Assembly: GCF_900143065.1 (NCBI RefSeq)
Contig: NZ_FRCX01000002.1
Location: 496,001 to 560,000 of the forward strand
Direction of reading: 5' to 3'
DNA from: Duganella sacchari
Lineage (GTDB): Bacteria > Pseudomonadota > Gammaproteobacteria > Burkholderiales > Burkholderiaceae_D
Length of the DNA stretch: 64,000 nt
Made by a program: the position numbers and the translations under genes
Part shown: positions 36,630 to 44,839 of the stretch, in pieces
Layout: the number at the start of each line of letters is the position of its first letter
Numbering within the stretch: the first letter of the stretch is position 1
Notes under the pieces: model-generated
What the model saw: only the letters and a program-made list of their open reading frames with translations
What the model was told of the DNA's origin: nothing
The model's database searches: none

Positions 36630-37589
36630 CTATGCTGCCCGCGGCTGGAACTTCTTCCGGTACGACGCGGGCAGCAGTCCCACCCGCTGCTGGAACAGGC
36701 GGCGGAACGAATTACTGTCCTCATACCCCACTTTCAAGGTAATGCTGTCCAGGCTCATACGCGTGGATTCCAGCAGGTGCTTGGCTTTCTCAAGACGCAG
36801 CGTTTGCAGGTAGGCCAGCGGCGTATAGCCGGTCGCCTCCTTGAAGCGGCGCATGAAATTGCGCACGCCAAAGCCGAAGCGCGGCGCCAGCGCATCGATC
36901 AGCAAAGGCTGGTCGTAATGCTCATCCAGCCAGTTCTGCACGCGTAGGATGTCGGCATCGCCATGGCTCTTGGGCATGGACCACATCACGTACACGGACT
37001 GCTCGCTGCGCGCATGGTCGATCAGCAGATAGCGGCTGCATTTCTGCGCCAGCTCCAGCGAGCCGTAACGGCGCATCAGGTGCAGCAGCAAATCCATCGC
37101 CGCTGTCGCACCGCCACTGGTGATGAGGCGATTGTCTTCGCACAGGTTCTCGCGTTCATCCATGCGGACATCCGGATAGCGGCGCCGGAACAAATCCGCA
37201 AAGGCCCAGTGTGTCGTCGCGCGGGCGCCGGACAGCAAGCCCGTTTCCGCCAGCATGAAGGTGGCCGTGCACATGCTGGCCAGTACCGCGCCTTGTGCGT
37301 GCTGCTTGCGCAGCCAGTCGCCATAACGCCCAAAGCCCGGCAAGGCTTCGCGCAGCGTGAACAGAAAACCGGGGATCAGCACCAGATCGGTGTGCGCAAT
37401 GTCAGCCAGTGCGGCATCCGCCTGCAAAGTCTGGCCGCGCAGCGTGTCCACCGGCTTGCCGTCCAGGGAAGCGGTCACCACATCGAACACCGGCGCTTCG
37501 GCGAACATATTGGCGGCGGTGAGCAGTTCCAGCGCGGTGGTGGCGCTGGCGGCCGAACATTGGTCAGTCAGGAGTAAGGTCAGGTGCAT
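36630..37589 (-). CDS. GlxA-type AraC-family regulator (DJ-1/PfpI domain + HTH)
   Basis: The 319-residue regulator has an N-terminal DJ-1/PfpI-like amidotransferase domain (about 1-185; the nucleophile-elbow cysteine is in LASMCTATFMLAETG) and a C-terminal AraC HTH pair (about 215-315; LAPRFGFGVRNFMRRFKEATG, KVGYEDSNSFRRLFQQRVG). GlxA/FtrA/ArgR-type members control catabolism of amino acids, choline-like amines or carnitine. It is convergent with the permease gene, which may or may not be its target. Confidence 0.92.
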   Translation of the reverse strand: MHLTLLLTDQCSAASATTALELLTAANMFAEAPVFDVVTASLDGKPVDTLRGQTLQADAALADIAHTDLVLIPGFLFTLREALPGFGRYGDWLRKQHAQGAVLASMCTATFMLAETGLLSGARATTHWAFADLFRRRYPDVRMDERENLCEDNRLITSGGATAAMDLLLHLMRRYGSLELAQKCSRYLLIDHARSEQSVYVMWSMPKSHGDADILRVQNWLDEHYDQPLLIDALAPRFGFGVRNFMRRFKEATGYTPLAYLQTLRLEKAKHLLESTRMSLDSITLKVGYEDSNSFRRLFQQRVGLLPASYRKKFQPRAA

Positions 37590-37694
37590 GGCGGGAGGTT
37601 TGCAGATTTCGCATGAAAAAAGTCATTTCTGCACCTACCTTATCAGATTCGCCTCGCATATAGTGGTGGCCGTGCTCTACTCCCTGCTGATACG

Positions 37695-38243
37695 ATGAAT
37701 CTCTGGTTTCGACTGATTATGATGCTGCTGCGCCGTCCATGGCGCAAGCCCGCCGATCCTTTTTCCACTACCGTGGTGCGCATGCGCGTGTGGCCGCTGG
37801 ACCTGGACCTCAACCGCCATGTCACCAACGGCCGCTATTTCACGCTCGCGGACCTGGGCCGCATGGACTACGTGCTGCGCACGGGCGCGTTCCGCACCGC
37901 GCTGCGCCACAAGGCTGTGCCCATCGTGGGCGACGCCTGGGGCAAATTCCGCCGCGAACTCAAGGTATTCGAGTCGTTTGAAATCCACACCCGCATGCTG
38001 GGCTGGGACGACAAGTGGAGTTTCCTCGAACACCGTTTCGTCAAGGATGGCCGCGTCGCCGGCGTGGTGGTGATGCGCGGCGTGTTCCGCTCGTCCAAAG
38101 GCACGGTGAAACCGGCCGACATCGTGCGCGATCTTGGCGTGCCGGATCAGTCGCCGCCGCTGCCCCAATGGCTGTCGCAATGGTCGGACAGCTGCGACGG
38201 CATGAGTATGCAGCTGCGCGACGAAGAAGCCGGCGCTACCTGA
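37695..38243 (+). CDS. hotdog-fold thioesterase-like protein
   Basis: The 182-residue protein has a 4HBT/THEM6-like hotdog fold. The signature DLDLNRHVTNGRYFTLADLGR places an Asn-x-His-x-x-Asn-type active-site motif near residue 38. Later conserved pieces are KFRRELKVFESFEIHTRML and RFVKDGRVAGVVVMRGVF. It should hydrolyse an acyl-CoA or similar thioester; the chain length is unknown. The N-terminal 15 residues are hydrophobic and basic, possibly membrane-associating. The 105-base gap upstream has no convincing motif beyond AT-rich stretches. Confidence 0.85.
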   Translation: MNLWFRLIMMLLRRPWRKPADPFSTTVVRMRVWPLDLDLNRHVTNGRYFTLADLGRMDYVLRTGAFRTALRHKAVPIVGDAWGKFRRELKVFESFEIHTRMLGWDDKWSFLEHRFVKDGRVAGVVVMRGVFRSSKGTVKPADIVRDLGVPDQSPPLPQWLSQWSDSCDGMSMQLRDEEAGAT

Positions 38244-38922
38244 CAGCCAGCCCCATCTCCTGCAGGAAGCCTGCGGCTTGCGCCAGCGAGATGGTGGCGC
38301 CCTTGAACAGACCAGGTTCGGTCAGCTTCAACCCTTCCATATTGGCGCCGCGCAGGTCCGCGCCCTGAAACTTGGCCAGCTTGAGCGTGGCGCTGCGCAG
38401 ACTGCCGCCTTCAAACACGGCTTCGCGGAAATCGCAACCGGCCAGATAGGCGTCGCTGAAATCCAGCTCCTTGAGGACCGCCTTGCGGAACGAGAAGCCG
38501 CGCAGGTCCGCGCCCACCAGCAGGCATTCCTCAAAATGGATGCCCAGGTGCGCCGCCTCCTCAAATGAGGCTCCTGTGAGTTTGCAACCATGGAAGGCGG
38601 CCGATGCCAGCTTGGCACGGCGCCATTTGCTGTTATTGAGATCGCAGGCGTCAAAGCGCGCGTCCACTGCATCCACCGACTCCAGATCGGCGCCGCCGGC
38701 GCGGCAGCGCAACCAGTGCGTACCCGCCAGCTTGCAGGCAAACAGGATGGTGTCGGTAAAAGTGCAGCGCTCAAAGACACAGCCTTGCAACTCAAGGCGG
38801 GACAGGTCTTCCCCGTCAAAGCCGCAGCTTTCAAACCGGCGCACGCCCAGTTCCAGCTGCGCTTCCAGTTCGGCGCGCGACAACGCCACGCCGACGACGG
38901 CGTTGATACTCGATTCTTCCAT
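38236..38922 (-). CDS. pentapeptide-repeat protein
   Basis: The 228-residue right-handed beta-helix protein carries many A(D/N)LxX repeats (FESCGFDGEDLSRLELQGCV, CDLNNSKWRRAKLASAAFHG, GADLRGFSFRKAVLKELDF, GADLRGANMEGLKL). The size recalls Qnr/McbG-type gyrase-protecting proteins, but the repeat family is broad and no function can be assigned. The ATG at 38922 overlaps the stop of the upstream gene as TGATG, so the two are translationally coupled. Its 3' end overlaps the thioesterase gene by eight bases. Confidence 0.88.
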   Translation of the reverse strand: MEESSINAVVGVALSRAELEAQLELGVRRFESCGFDGEDLSRLELQGCVFERCTFTDTILFACKLAGTHWLRCRAGGADLESVDAVDARFDACDLNNSKWRRAKLASAAFHGCKLTGASFEEAAHLGIHFEECLLVGADLRGFSFRKAVLKELDFSDAYLAGCDFREAVFEGGSLRSATLKLAKFQGADLRGANMEGLKLTEPGLFKGATISLAQAAGFLQEMGLAVR

Positions 38923-39347
38923 CACTTCAGATTCATGGTTTGTACCGACAGCAGCTTACACTGACCTGCCACGTTCACGTAAGTACGCATGAACTGGTAA
39001 CGGTTAGTGCGCCAGGTCGTGCCATCCGCATTCCATTGTTCCGTGGTGCTCACGCCGCGCAGCACCACCGTGTCGCCCTGCGTATGGGCATGCACATCGC
39101 TGGTGAAGCGCGCTTTGTAGACCACCGGTTTGGCCAGCCGCGCCAGCAGGCTGTCGCGCGATTCGATCTGCGAACCCAGTGTGTGGACCCAGACATAATC
39201 CTCGGCCAGCAGCGTTTTCAGGAAAGCGGTATCGCCCACGCGCAGCGCTTCCTCGTACTGCGTATCGCGCTCGATCAGGGCGGGAACGGCCAGGCACGGC
39301 GCGGCCGCAGCCAGCACGGGCAGCATCGCAGCAAGCGAAATCAACAT
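38922..39347 (-). CDS. exported DUF4440/NTF2-like protein
   Basis: The 141-residue protein has a signal peptide (MLISLAAMLPVLAAAAPCLA) and a DUF4440/SnoaL-like NTF2 fold, indicated by ALRVGDTAFLKTLLAEDYVWVHTLG and WRTNRYQFMRTYVNVAGQCKLLSVQ. Such domains bind small ligands or act as hydrolases or isomerases; no activity can be read here. It is the first gene of a two-gene unit with the pentapeptide-repeat protein. Confidence 0.82.
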   Translation of the reverse strand: MLISLAAMLPVLAAAAPCLAVPALIERDTQYEEALRVGDTAFLKTLLAEDYVWVHTLGSQIESRDSLLARLAKPVVYKARFTSDVHAHTQGDTVVLRGVSTTEQWNADGTTWRTNRYQFMRTYVNVAGQCKLLSVQTMNLK

Positions 39348-39429
39348 TTAGTCATGATACGACCAGTATAACCGCGCCTGGGTGCCCTGCCCCACAGACA
39401 ACCCGAATAAATGCTTTTAGTCTGCAAGA

Positions 39430-40725
39430 ATGAACACCAATCAATGGTTCTTACTGGTGGGCTTGTTAATGCTGGCGCGTGGTCTTGCCGTGACCACCAT
39501 TTCGCGTTCACCCTTCACCTCCGCCATCGTCTATCTGGGCGTGGGGATACTGCTCGGCCCCAGCTTCTTCAACATCTTCAATTTCGACCCAGCCGAGGAA
39601 TCCGCACTGCTCAAGATGCTGACCCAGGTCACGCTGCTGATTTCCCTGTTCTCCGCCGGGATCAAGATGCCGGTGCCGTTCAAGCTCGCACGCTGGGACG
39701 CCTCGCTGCGGCTGGCGTGGATATCGATGTCGCTCACGGTCGGCCTGGTCGCACTGTTTGGCTACTTCGTGCTGCGCCTGCCCGCTGGCGCCGCCGTGCT
39801 GCTGGGCGGGATACTGGCCCCTACCGATCCGGTGCTGGCCACCGACGTGCAGGTGCGCCATGCTGGCGACAAGGAACAACTGCGCTTCACGCTGACCTGC
39901 GAAGCCGGCATGAACGATGGCAGCGCCTTCCCGTTTGTGCTCCTGGGCCTGGGCATGCTGGGTATCGGCGACACCGGCCAGCATCACTTGCGCTGGCTGC
40001 TGGTGGACGTCATCTGGGGCACTGCAGGCGCGGTGACCGTCGGAGCGCTGTTCGGTGCGGGACTGGCGCGCCTGAGCTGGCGGCTGCGCATTATCGAGCC
40101 ACGCCACGACATCATGGACGATTTGGTGGGACTAGGTTTGATCGCCGTGGTGTTCGCCGTGGCGAACCTCATCAAGGCATCCGGCTTCCTGGCGGTGTTC
40201 TTTGCCGCCGTCGCCTTGCGTCGCACGGAGCTGGTGCTGGCCGGTGCACCGCGCGACCGTCATGGTCTGCTGGAGCCAGACGTCACCAAATCCGAAGTCG
40301 CGAAAACAAGTGAGACAAACTCCCCGCCACTCACCGTGAGCACCGAATCGCTGGTGTTCAAGGAGCACCTGGAGCGCCTGTCGGAACTCACGCTGGTGCT
40401 GCTGTTGGGCGGCATGATTACGCTCCAGCGCCTGCCTTACGAAACGATAGGCGTGGCGCTGTTCCTGTTCGTGGTGGCGCGGCCGCTGTCCGTGTACCTT
40501 GGCCTGATCGGCAGCGCCACCAGCATGCGTATGCGCGCCATGACCGGCTGGTTCGGCGTGCGCGGCATCGGTTCCCTGTTCTACCTGGTGTTTGCGATAG
40601 AAGCCGGCCTGCCTGATGATCTGGCCAACCAGCTGACCGGCATTTCACTGGGCGTCATCATGTTGTCCATACTGGTGCATGGCTTCAGCGTCAAGCCGCT
40701 GATGCAAACCATCTGGCGCCGCTGA
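39430..40725 (+). CDS. CPA1-family Na+/H+ (cation/proton) antiporter
   Basis: The 431-residue antiporter has about 12 TM segments. The CPA1 transport motifs are TSAIVYLGVGILLGPSFFN, GGILAPTDPVLATDVQV and CEAGMNDGSAFPFVLLGLG, the last with the paired acidic ion-binding region. It should exchange Na+ or K+ for protons and support pH and salt balance. The C-terminus ends soon after the last TM segment, so it lacks the long cytoplasmic regulatory tail of some NhaP proteins. It is convergent with the tartrate dehydrogenase gene. Confidence 0.9.
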   Translation: MNTNQWFLLVGLLMLARGLAVTTISRSPFTSAIVYLGVGILLGPSFFNIFNFDPAEESALLKMLTQVTLLISLFSAGIKMPVPFKLARWDASLRLAWISMSLTVGLVALFGYFVLRLPAGAAVLLGGILAPTDPVLATDVQVRHAGDKEQLRFTLTCEAGMNDGSAFPFVLLGLGMLGIGDTGQHHLRWLLVDVIWGTAGAVTVGALFGAGLARLSWRLRIIEPRHDIMDDLVGLGLIAVVFAVANLIKASGFLAVFFAAVALRRTELVLAGAPRDRHGLLEPDVTKSEVAKTSETNSPPLTVSTESLVFKEHLERLSELTLVLLLGGMITLQRLPYETIGVALFLFVVARPLSVYLGLIGSATSMRMRAMTGWFGVRGIGSLFYLVFAIEAGLPDDLANQLTGISLGVIMLSILVHGFSVKPLMQTIWRR

Positions 40726-40728
40726 CGG

Positions 40729-41790
40729 TCAGATGATGGCGGCGATCGCCTTGCCGACCTCCGTGGTCGTGGCGGTACCGCCCATGTCCGGCGTGCGCGG
40801 ACCATCGACCAGGCAGCGCTCCACTGCAGCGACGATCGCATCATGCGCCTCCTTGTGGCCCAGGAAATCCAGCATCATCGCGCCGCACCAGACCATGGCG
40901 ATGGGATTGGCGATATTGCGGCCATAAATATCCGGCGCCGAGCCGTGCACCGGTTCAAATAGCGACGGGAAGATACGGTCGGGGTTCAGATTGGCCGACG
41001 GCGCGATGCCGATGGTGCCCGCGCATGCCGGCCCCAGATCGGACAGGATATCGCCAAACAGGTTGGATGCCACCACCACATCAAAACGCTCCGGCGACAG
41101 TACAAACCGCGCCGCCAGGATATCGATATGGTATTTGTCATGCCGGACTTCCGGATAGCTCAGCCCCATCGCATCCACGCGCTCATCCCAATACGGCATG
41201 CTGATCGAAATGCCGTTGGACTTGGTGGCGGAAGTCAGGTGCTTCTTCGGCCGCTGCTGCGCCAGTTCAAAAGCAAACTTCAGCACGCGGTCCACGCCGG
41301 TGCGCGTGAAGATGGATTCCTGTAAGACGAACTCGCGGTCCGTGCCTTCGAACATGCGGCCGCCGACGCTGGAGTATTCGCCTTCGGTATTTTCGCGCAC
41401 GATGTAGAAATCGATATCGCCCGGCTGTTTGTTCGCCAGGGGACAAGGCACGCCGGGCAGCAGACGCACCGGCCGCAGATTGATGTACTGGTCAAACTGG
41501 CGGCGGAACTTCAACAGCGATCCCCACAGCGACACGTGGTCCGGCACCGTCTCCGGCCAGCCCACCGCGCCAAAGAACAGCGCATCAAAGCCCTTGAGCT
41601 GATCCATCCAGTCGTCCGGCATCATCTTGCCATGCTGGAGATAGTAGTCACAGCTCGGCCATTCAAACGTGGTCCATTCGATGCCGATGTTAAAGCGGCG
41701 CGCGGCGGCTTCCACGGCGCGTATCCCTTCCGGCATGACTTCCTTGCCGATGCCGTCGCCCGCCAGCACCGCGATCTTGTGTACTTTCAT
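40729..41790 (-). CDS. tartrate dehydrogenase / D-malate dehydrogenase (decarboxylating)
   Basis: The 353-residue beta-decarboxylating dehydrogenase belongs to the isopropylmalate/isocitrate family. The opening MKVHKIAVLAGDGIGKEVMPEGIRA, the substrate-loop arginines in SLLKFRRQFDQYINLRPVRLLPG, RENTEGEYS and the family signature SNLFGDILSDLGPACAGTIG are all present. It matches tartrate dehydrogenase/DmlA, which converts D-malate to pyruvate and also acts on tartrate with NAD+. The start at 41790 follows AGGGGG. The divergent LysR gene and a shared palindrome indicate DmlR-type control by malate or tartrate. Confidence 0.92.
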   Translation of the reverse strand: MKVHKIAVLAGDGIGKEVMPEGIRAVEAAARRFNIGIEWTTFEWPSCDYYLQHGKMMPDDWMDQLKGFDALFFGAVGWPETVPDHVSLWGSLLKFRRQFDQYINLRPVRLLPGVPCPLANKQPGDIDFYIVRENTEGEYSSVGGRMFEGTDREFVLQESIFTRTGVDRVLKFAFELAQQRPKKHLTSATKSNGISISMPYWDERVDAMGLSYPEVRHDKYHIDILAARFVLSPERFDVVVASNLFGDILSDLGPACAGTIGIAPSANLNPDRIFPSLFEPVHGSAPDIYGRNIANPIAMVWCGAMMLDFLGHKEAHDAIVAAVERCLVDGPRTPDMGGTATTTEVGKAIAAII

Positions 41791-41839
41791 GACTGCCCCC
41801 TTCATCGAAAGTAGCAGCATAGTGCTTTTTCCATCGTTT

Positions 41840-41856
41840 ACAATGCACCGCATTGT
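41840..41856. promoter_or_regulatory. perfect palindrome, candidate LysR operator
   Basis: ACAATGCACCGCATTGT is a 17-bp palindrome with perfect 7-base arms and a 3-base centre, in the 86-base gap between divergent starts at 41790 and 41877. It contains a T-N11-A type core expected for LysR regulators, and is 49 bases upstream of the dehydrogenase start and 20 before the regulator start. Confidence 0.6.
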
Positions 41857-41876
41857 GATTCAATAAAACACATATC

Positions 41877-42845
41877 GTGAACAATCGTATCGACAACGAG
41901 GATCTGCGCGTCTTTGCCGCAGCTGCCCGCAAGGCCAGCTTTGCGGCGGCCGCCGAGGAACTGGGCATGTCGCCCGCTTATATCAGCAAGCGTATCGGCA
42001 TACTGGAGCAGATGCTGGGCGTGCGGCTGTTCCACCGCACCACGCGCCGTGTCGTCGTCAGCGAGGACGGCGAACGCGTGTACACACATGCCATGACCAT
42101 CCTGGAGAACCTCGACAGCCTGCTGCACGAAGTCGCCGAACGGCGCGATGTGCCGCGCGGCCTGCTACGCATCTGTAGCAGCTTTGGCTTCGGCCGCAAT
42201 GTGGTGGCGCCGGTGGTGGCGCGCCTGGTTGCGGCGCATCCATCGCTGCAGGTGCGCTTTGAAGTGTTCGACCGGCTGGTTGACATTGTTGGCGAAGGCT
42301 TTGACCTGGACATTCGCGTCGGCGACGATATCGCACCGCATCTGATCGCGCGCAAGCTGATGTCCAATCACCGCATTTTATGCGCGTCACCTGCGTATCT
42401 GAAGCAGCACGGCACGCCGCGCAGGCTGCAAGAACTCGCAGGCCACAACTGCCTGGCGATCAAGGAGCGCGATTTGCCGTTTGGCGTGTGGGCTCTGCGC
42501 TCCAGCAGTGGTAGCGGAAGCGGCGGCGCTGGCGAGGAAAGCGTCAAAGTCACCGGTACGCTTTCCTCCAACCATGGCGAGATCGCGCTGCAATGGGCTG
42601 TGGAAGGCGCCGGCATCGTGCTGCGCTCTCGCTGGGACGCGCAACCACACATCGACCGTGGTGAATTGGTGCAGATCCTGCCGCACTACACGCAGAGCGC
42701 CAATGTGTGGGCGGTCTATCCTCAAAGGCTGGCCGGGTCGGCAAAGGTGCGCGTCTGCGTGGAGTTCCTCGAGCGGCAGCTTGCCATCAGCAACAGCCCA
42801 AGCAGCATCATGCCCCACGTGGATGGTTCCGGCACGGGATTGTAG
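41877..42845 (+). CDS. LysR-family regulator (DmlR-like)
   Basis: The 322-residue regulator has an N-terminal winged HTH (VFAAAARKASFAAAAEELGMSPAYISKRI) and a periplasmic-binding-like C-terminal domain (GLLRICSSFGFGRNVVAPVV, RVGDDIAPHLIARKL). The start is a GTG; no Shine-Dalgarno precedes it, so it may be leaderless. It is divergent from and probably controls the tartrate/D-malate dehydrogenase gene. The usual LysR end would be near FLERQL; about 20 extra residues are read into the 3' end of a convergent PEP-CTERM gene, which it overlaps by 124 bases. Confidence 0.9.
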   Translation: MNNRIDNEDLRVFAAAARKASFAAAAEELGMSPAYISKRIGILEQMLGVRLFHRTTRRVVVSEDGERVYTHAMTILENLDSLLHEVAERRDVPRGLLRICSSFGFGRNVVAPVVARLVAAHPSLQVRFEVFDRLVDIVGEGFDLDIRVGDDIAPHLIARKLMSNHRILCASPAYLKQHGTPRRLQELAGHNCLAIKERDLPFGVWALRSSSGSGSGGAGEESVKVTGTLSSNHGEIALQWAVEGAGIVLRSRWDAQPHIDRGELVQILPHYTQSANVWAVYPQRLAGSAKVRVCVEFLERQLAISNSPSSIMPHVDGSGTGL

Positions 42846-43354
42846 ATGCCATTCCCGGCGTACAGCACGTTCTTGGTGCCAGGCCCGAAAGAAGAGATCA
42901 GCGCGAAGTCGGCATCCGCATCGCCACCCAGCACCTGCTTGACCGAGGTGAGGGCCAGGCCGTTTTTACCGGCGATGGTCCAGCTGATCTCTTTCGCGCA
43001 GTAGTAGCACGTGAAGCCGGATTCGAAATTGCCCAGCAGGGTGCCGATCGAATAAATATCGTCAGGACTGGAGGCCAGCGCGCCAATATCCTTGATGTCG
43101 CCCGTAGAGAGGACATAGTCCCTCGTCAGCAGGTGCTCCCTGGAGTCGAAACCAAACTGGAACGGCTGGCCGGATAACGACATCAGCGTGCCCTTGACCG
43201 TGCCGTCGGATTGCAGCACAAACGACACATGCCCATTGCTGGCGCCCACTTTGCCGTATTTATTGATATTCAGTTCCGCATCATAGCGGTCAGCGTGCGC
43301 GGCGCCCGCCAACAGCATTAGCGCCGCCGCCAGTATCGACATCATCTTTTTCAT
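42722..43354 (-). CDS. PEP-CTERM-anchored exported protein
   Basis: The 210-residue protein has a signal peptide (MKKMMSILAAALMLLAGAAHA), a beta-rich body (HVSFVLQSDGTVKGTLM, FGFDSREHLLTRDYVLS) and a PEP-CTERM sorting tag near residues 170-195: VPEPSTWGMMLLGLLLMAS then SRSRN-type basic residues. Such proteins are cut by exosortase and linked to extracellular polysaccharide. The tag normally ends the protein, but about 12 further residues are read here in antisense to the LysR gene. The function of the body is unknown. Confidence 0.88.
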   Translation of the reverse strand: MKKMMSILAAALMLLAGAAHADRYDAELNINKYGKVGASNGHVSFVLQSDGTVKGTLMSLSGQPFQFGFDSREHLLTRDYVLSTGDIKDIGALASSPDDIYSIGTLLGNFESGFTCYYCAKEISWTIAGKNGLALTSVKQVLGGDADADFALISSFGPGTKNVLYAGNGIYNPVPEPSTWGMMLLGLLLMASCRSRNSTQTRTFADPASL

Positions 43355-43433
43355 GCAACCCTCCGTCCAAAGAAATGATGGCGGAATGATATTGATGAAT
43401 CAGGCGCTTGTCTGTCGCACAAAAGTGCTACAG

Positions 43434-43670
43434 CTAGTCCTGGTCGGACTTCAGCACACCGCGCACGTTGGTCACCGCAAGGCACAGCTGCAGCACAATC
43501 AGCGCGTACGCGCCATCGGACCAGCCCCACGCAATCCACATGGCGTTACTCAGCAAGAAGGCATAGAAGCCGATCTTGCGTCGGGGTAGCGATCTGGAAG
43601 CGACCAGCAGCCCCGCCAGCACGGTGACCACCATCGCCGGCCATTGCAACAGGTCCAGCCAGGCATCCAT
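43434..43670 (-). CDS. small integral membrane protein, three predicted helices
   Basis: The 78-residue protein has three predicted TM segments (LQWPAMVVTVLAGLLVA, IGFYAFLLSNAMWIAWGW, AYALIVLQLCLAVTNVRG). The size and the WG...AYAL pattern recall SemiSWEET-like or unnamed small membrane proteins seen widely in proteobacteria. No characterised function is recognised. It is separated from the PEP-CTERM gene by 79 bases. Confidence 0.7.
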   Translation of the reverse strand: MDAWLDLLQWPAMVVTVLAGLLVASRSLPRRKIGFYAFLLSNAMWIAWGWSDGAYALIVLQLCLAVTNVRGVLKSDQD

Positions 43671-43729
43671 AGATTTCTTCCTTTTGATTGTGCGCCAGTT
43701 GAGGATCGCCGATCACGCGCTGCCAGTAT

Positions 43730-43743
43730 GTGCGTCAACGCAC
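43730..43743. other. short perfect inverted repeat upstream of the acyl-CoA dehydrogenase-like operon
   Basis: GTGCGTCAACGCAC has 6-base arms and a 2-base centre and lies 62 bases before the start at 43805, within a 134-base gap. It may be an operator for the four-gene operon, but it is short and may be coincidental. Confidence 0.3.
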
Positions 43744-43804
43744 GGCGTACGGTGGTGCCACGCCCCATCATGCAGACAGCCTCAACGCATTACAGGAATA
43801 GCGC

Positions 43805-44839
43805 ATGCCTGATCCGCACTCCCACTTTCATCGTCAGCCTGCCACACAGCAGCAAGCGCTGGCACTCGCGCTGGCCGCGCTGGATGCTCTGCAGACGCCC
43901 GGCGAGCAGTTGAAACAATTGATCGCCCAAGGTTTTGACCAGCTGCCCTTGCCCGGCCATGGCGCCACGCTGCAACGCTGGCAATGCCTGGCGCTGGTGG
44001 CTGGCTATGACCTGGCTCTGCTCAAGCTGTATGAAGGCCATACCGACGCACTGGCGATCCTGGCCGAGCTGCAAGGCCCCGATCATCCTGGCGCATCGTG
44101 GGGCGTGTGGTGTGCCGAACCGCCCAACGCCGCAGTGACGCTGCGCCAGACTGGCGACGCCCAGTACGTGCTGGCCGGACGCAAACAATGGTGCTCCGGC
44201 GCCGCCGCACTCAGTCACGCCCTGGTCAGCTGCCTCGATGCCAACGGCGAGCGCCGGCTGGCGGCTGTCGCCTTGCGCGGCCCTGGCGTGACGATCACCA
44301 ACGAAGGCTGGCATGCGGTTGGCATGGCGGCTACTGCCAGCGTGGATGTGCTGTTTGACGACGCGCCGGCGACACCCGTCGGTGCACCAGGCGCCTATCT
44401 GAGCCGGCCGGGATTCTGGCATGGCGGCGCCGGTATCGCAGCCTGCTGGTACGGCGCGGCGCAATCGCTGGCCGATCAGTTGCACACCGGCGGGCCGGAT
44501 GCCGACCCTCATCGACTCGCCCATCTCGGCGCAGTGGACATCGCCATGAGCGCAGCAGCCGCGCTCCTGCGCCAGACCGCAGCAGCGATCGACGCCGCAC
44601 CACAAGCCGAGGCGGCGTTGCCCGCGCTGCGCCTGCGTCTCGCAGTGGAAGCTGCGGCCAACACTGTGCTGCATCACGTGACCAGGGCATTAGGCGCCGG
44701 ACCGCTGTGCCGCAACGCGCATTTTGCCCGCATGGCGGCAGACCTGCCCGTATTCCTGCGCCAGAGCCATGCCGAACGCGATCTGGCATCGCTGGGCAGC
44801 ATGCTGGCGCGCCAGGAGGCCTCGCCATGGGCGCCGTGA
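43805..44839 (+). CDS. acyl-CoA dehydrogenase-like protein (first gene of Nod-like operon)
   Basis: The 344-residue protein resembles the acyl-CoA dehydrogenase family: helical N-terminus, beta domain (YVLAGRKQWCSGAAALSHALV, GVTITNEGWHAVGMAATASVDVLFDD) and helical C-terminus (TRALGAGPLCRNAHFARMAADLPVFLRQSHAERDLASLG). The C-terminal R-Q-S-HAERDL segment matches the flavin-binding end of the family. A catalytic Glu is not identifiable by eye, so activity may be altered. Its last 13 bases overlap the PIG-L gene. It may act on an acyl or amino side chain made or edited by the other products. Confidence 0.8.
   Translation: MPDPHSHFHRQPATQQQALALALAALDALQTPGEQLKQLIAQGFDQLPLPGHGATLQRWQCLALVAGYDLALLKLYEGHTDALAILAELQGPDHPGASWGVWCAEPPNAAVTLRQTGDAQYVLAGRKQWCSGAAALSHALVSCLDANGERRLAAVALRGPGVTITNEGWHAVGMAATASVDVLFDDAPATPVGAPGAYLSRPGFWHGGAGIAACWYGAAQSLADQLHTGGPDADPHRLAHLGAVDIAMSAAAALLRQTAAAIDAAPQAEAALPALRLRLAVEAAANTVLHHVTRALGAGPLCRNAHFARMAADLPVFLRQSHAERDLASLGSMLARQEASPWAP

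Noticed and set aside
37601..37633. TGCAGA...TCTGCA dyad upstream of the thioesterase gene
   Set aside because: Only 6-base arms separated by 21 bases; too weak to list as an operator.
38236..38922. Pentapeptide-repeat protein as a Qnr-type quinolone-resistance determinant
   Set aside because: The repeat is shared by many unrelated proteins and no Qnr-specific loops or neighbours are visible.
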